NCBI GenBank assembly: GCA_026168455.1
Contig: CM047428.1
Location: 42,516,769 to 42,580,768 of the forward strand
DNA from: Theocolax elegans
Taxonomy: Eukaryota; Arthropoda; Insecta; Hymenoptera; Cerocephalidae
Direction: 5' to 3'
Length of the DNA: 64,000 nt
Part shown: positions 63,493 to 64,000 of the stretch, piece after piece
Layout: every line of letters begins with the position of its first letter
Numbering within the stretch: the stretch's first letter is position 1
Notes under the pieces: generated by a model
What the model was told of the DNA's origin: nothing
The model's database searches: none
What the model saw: the letters and a program-made list of their open reading frames with translations, nothing else
Translations under genes and position numbers: made by a program

Positions 63493-63637
63493 TAACACTC
63501 GGAGACCGTCGCATAGTAAAATTTGTACGACTGCATTAAAAGTGTATGAACGACTATTAATTTCTGTTAAAAATTTTCTATTATTGGCACTACAAATTAT
63601 AGAATCTTTTACAGCTGTAGGTTACTATCAAGATTAA
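63493..63637 (+). CDS. Possible terminal coding exon of a host gene
   Basis: A frame entered after a TTTTTTTATTTCTAATCGGTAG acceptor-like site encodes about 47 residues. It has a basic start, ALKVYERLLISVKNFLLLAL as an amphipathic or hydrophobic helix, and ends FTAVGYYQD before TAA. An AATAAA lies about 140 bp downstream. No homology is recognised and chance is possible in a window this long. Confidence 0.2.
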
Positions 63638-64000
63638 GCGTTTAAGTTACTAAAGGGTGTTTGCTTATATATGTTTAAGTATGTTTACCTATATTCAAGG
63701 AAAGATTAGGTAAGAAATAATTCAGTAAGATTTTTATTAAAATTTTTACAAAAAAATAGCATTTTTTTTAATTCTAAATAAATTTTAACATAGCTAATAA
63801 CCTTCCTACTATGTTTTAAATGTTTCAATAGTTAGCTTTAATTTTTCTATTATTTTTATATATTATTTCGCGGCTATAATTTATTGTCCAGATTTGTACA
63901 TCTTAAGCACTACAGATTGTAAAATCCGTTGTTGCTTTGTATTTAAGTTTATTCGCCTGTATTAAAAAGCACTTCTACGCCTTACAGCATATTACACTAA
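63638..64000. other. AT-rich, no gene seen
   Basis: Only AT-rich sequence with one AATAAA at about 63777. Confidence 0.5.

Overview
The window is eukaryotic, AT-rich and dominated by transposable elements. It looks like repeat-rich intergenic or intronic DNA from an arthropod, most likely an insect. The mix of families supports this: Ty3/gypsy (Mdg1-like) and R1-clade retrotransposons, P element, piggyBac, Helitron, a tRNA-derived SINE and many short foldback elements. A hymenopteran is a guess. No bacterial operons, rRNA genes or CRISPR arrays are visible. Host coding sequence is limited to two short exons in frame (25214-25245 and 25318-25405, + strand) and one weak candidate terminal exon (63493-63637).

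Layout. 1-6.9 kb: CT microsatellite, a non-LTR reverse transcriptase tail, and a decayed minus-strand gypsy pol interrupted by a foldback element and partly tandem-duplicated. 6.9-13.2 kb: a nearly complete minus-strand non-LTR retrotransposon with ORF1, ORF2 and an unexpected third ORF (346 codons) after the reverse transcriptase. 13.2-16.2 kb: a piggyBac remnant, then a decayed gene of a widespread uncharacterised arthropod transposon-like family. 16.5-20.6 kb: GC-rich palindromes, two giant palindromic elements and a truncated Helitron. 21.6-22.6 kb: a solo LTR with a 4-bp target duplication. 24-28.5 kb: two more giant palindromes, the host exons, and a second copy of the uncharacterised transposon with about 600-bp inverted repeats and a TTA target duplication.

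28.5-48.3 kb: an Mdg1-like LTR retrotransposon (partial 5' LTR, PBS, hairpin-rich leader, gag, pol, an extra zinc-knuckle ORF after a splice acceptor, PPT, 3' LTR). Its leader is split by a 6.6-kb TTAA-flanked element carrying an eight-unit satellite built around a GC-rich palindrome. 48.3-54.5 kb: a Tc1/mariner-type TIR element, an unidentified broken coding frame, a P-element remnant with a nested palindrome, and a piggyBac-type MITE. 54.5-64 kb: mostly AT-rich DNA with a repeat family shared with the left end, a SINE inserted into an older tRNA-like sequence, gypsy integrase debris, an internally deleted relative of the 7-13 kb retrotransposon, and a palindromic minisatellite interrupted by short GC-rich foldbacks.

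Most proteins are broken by stops and frameshifts. The exceptions are ORF1, ORF3 and the duplicated reverse-transcriptase tail of the 7-13 kb element, which remain open. The points most worth pursuing are: ORF3; the zinc-knuckle ORF downstream of pol, which shares a distinctive cysteine module with the same element's Gag; the giant palindromes whose two arms resemble each other more than other copies; and the TIR element family with the uncharacterised gene. All calls were made by eye; no database was searched.
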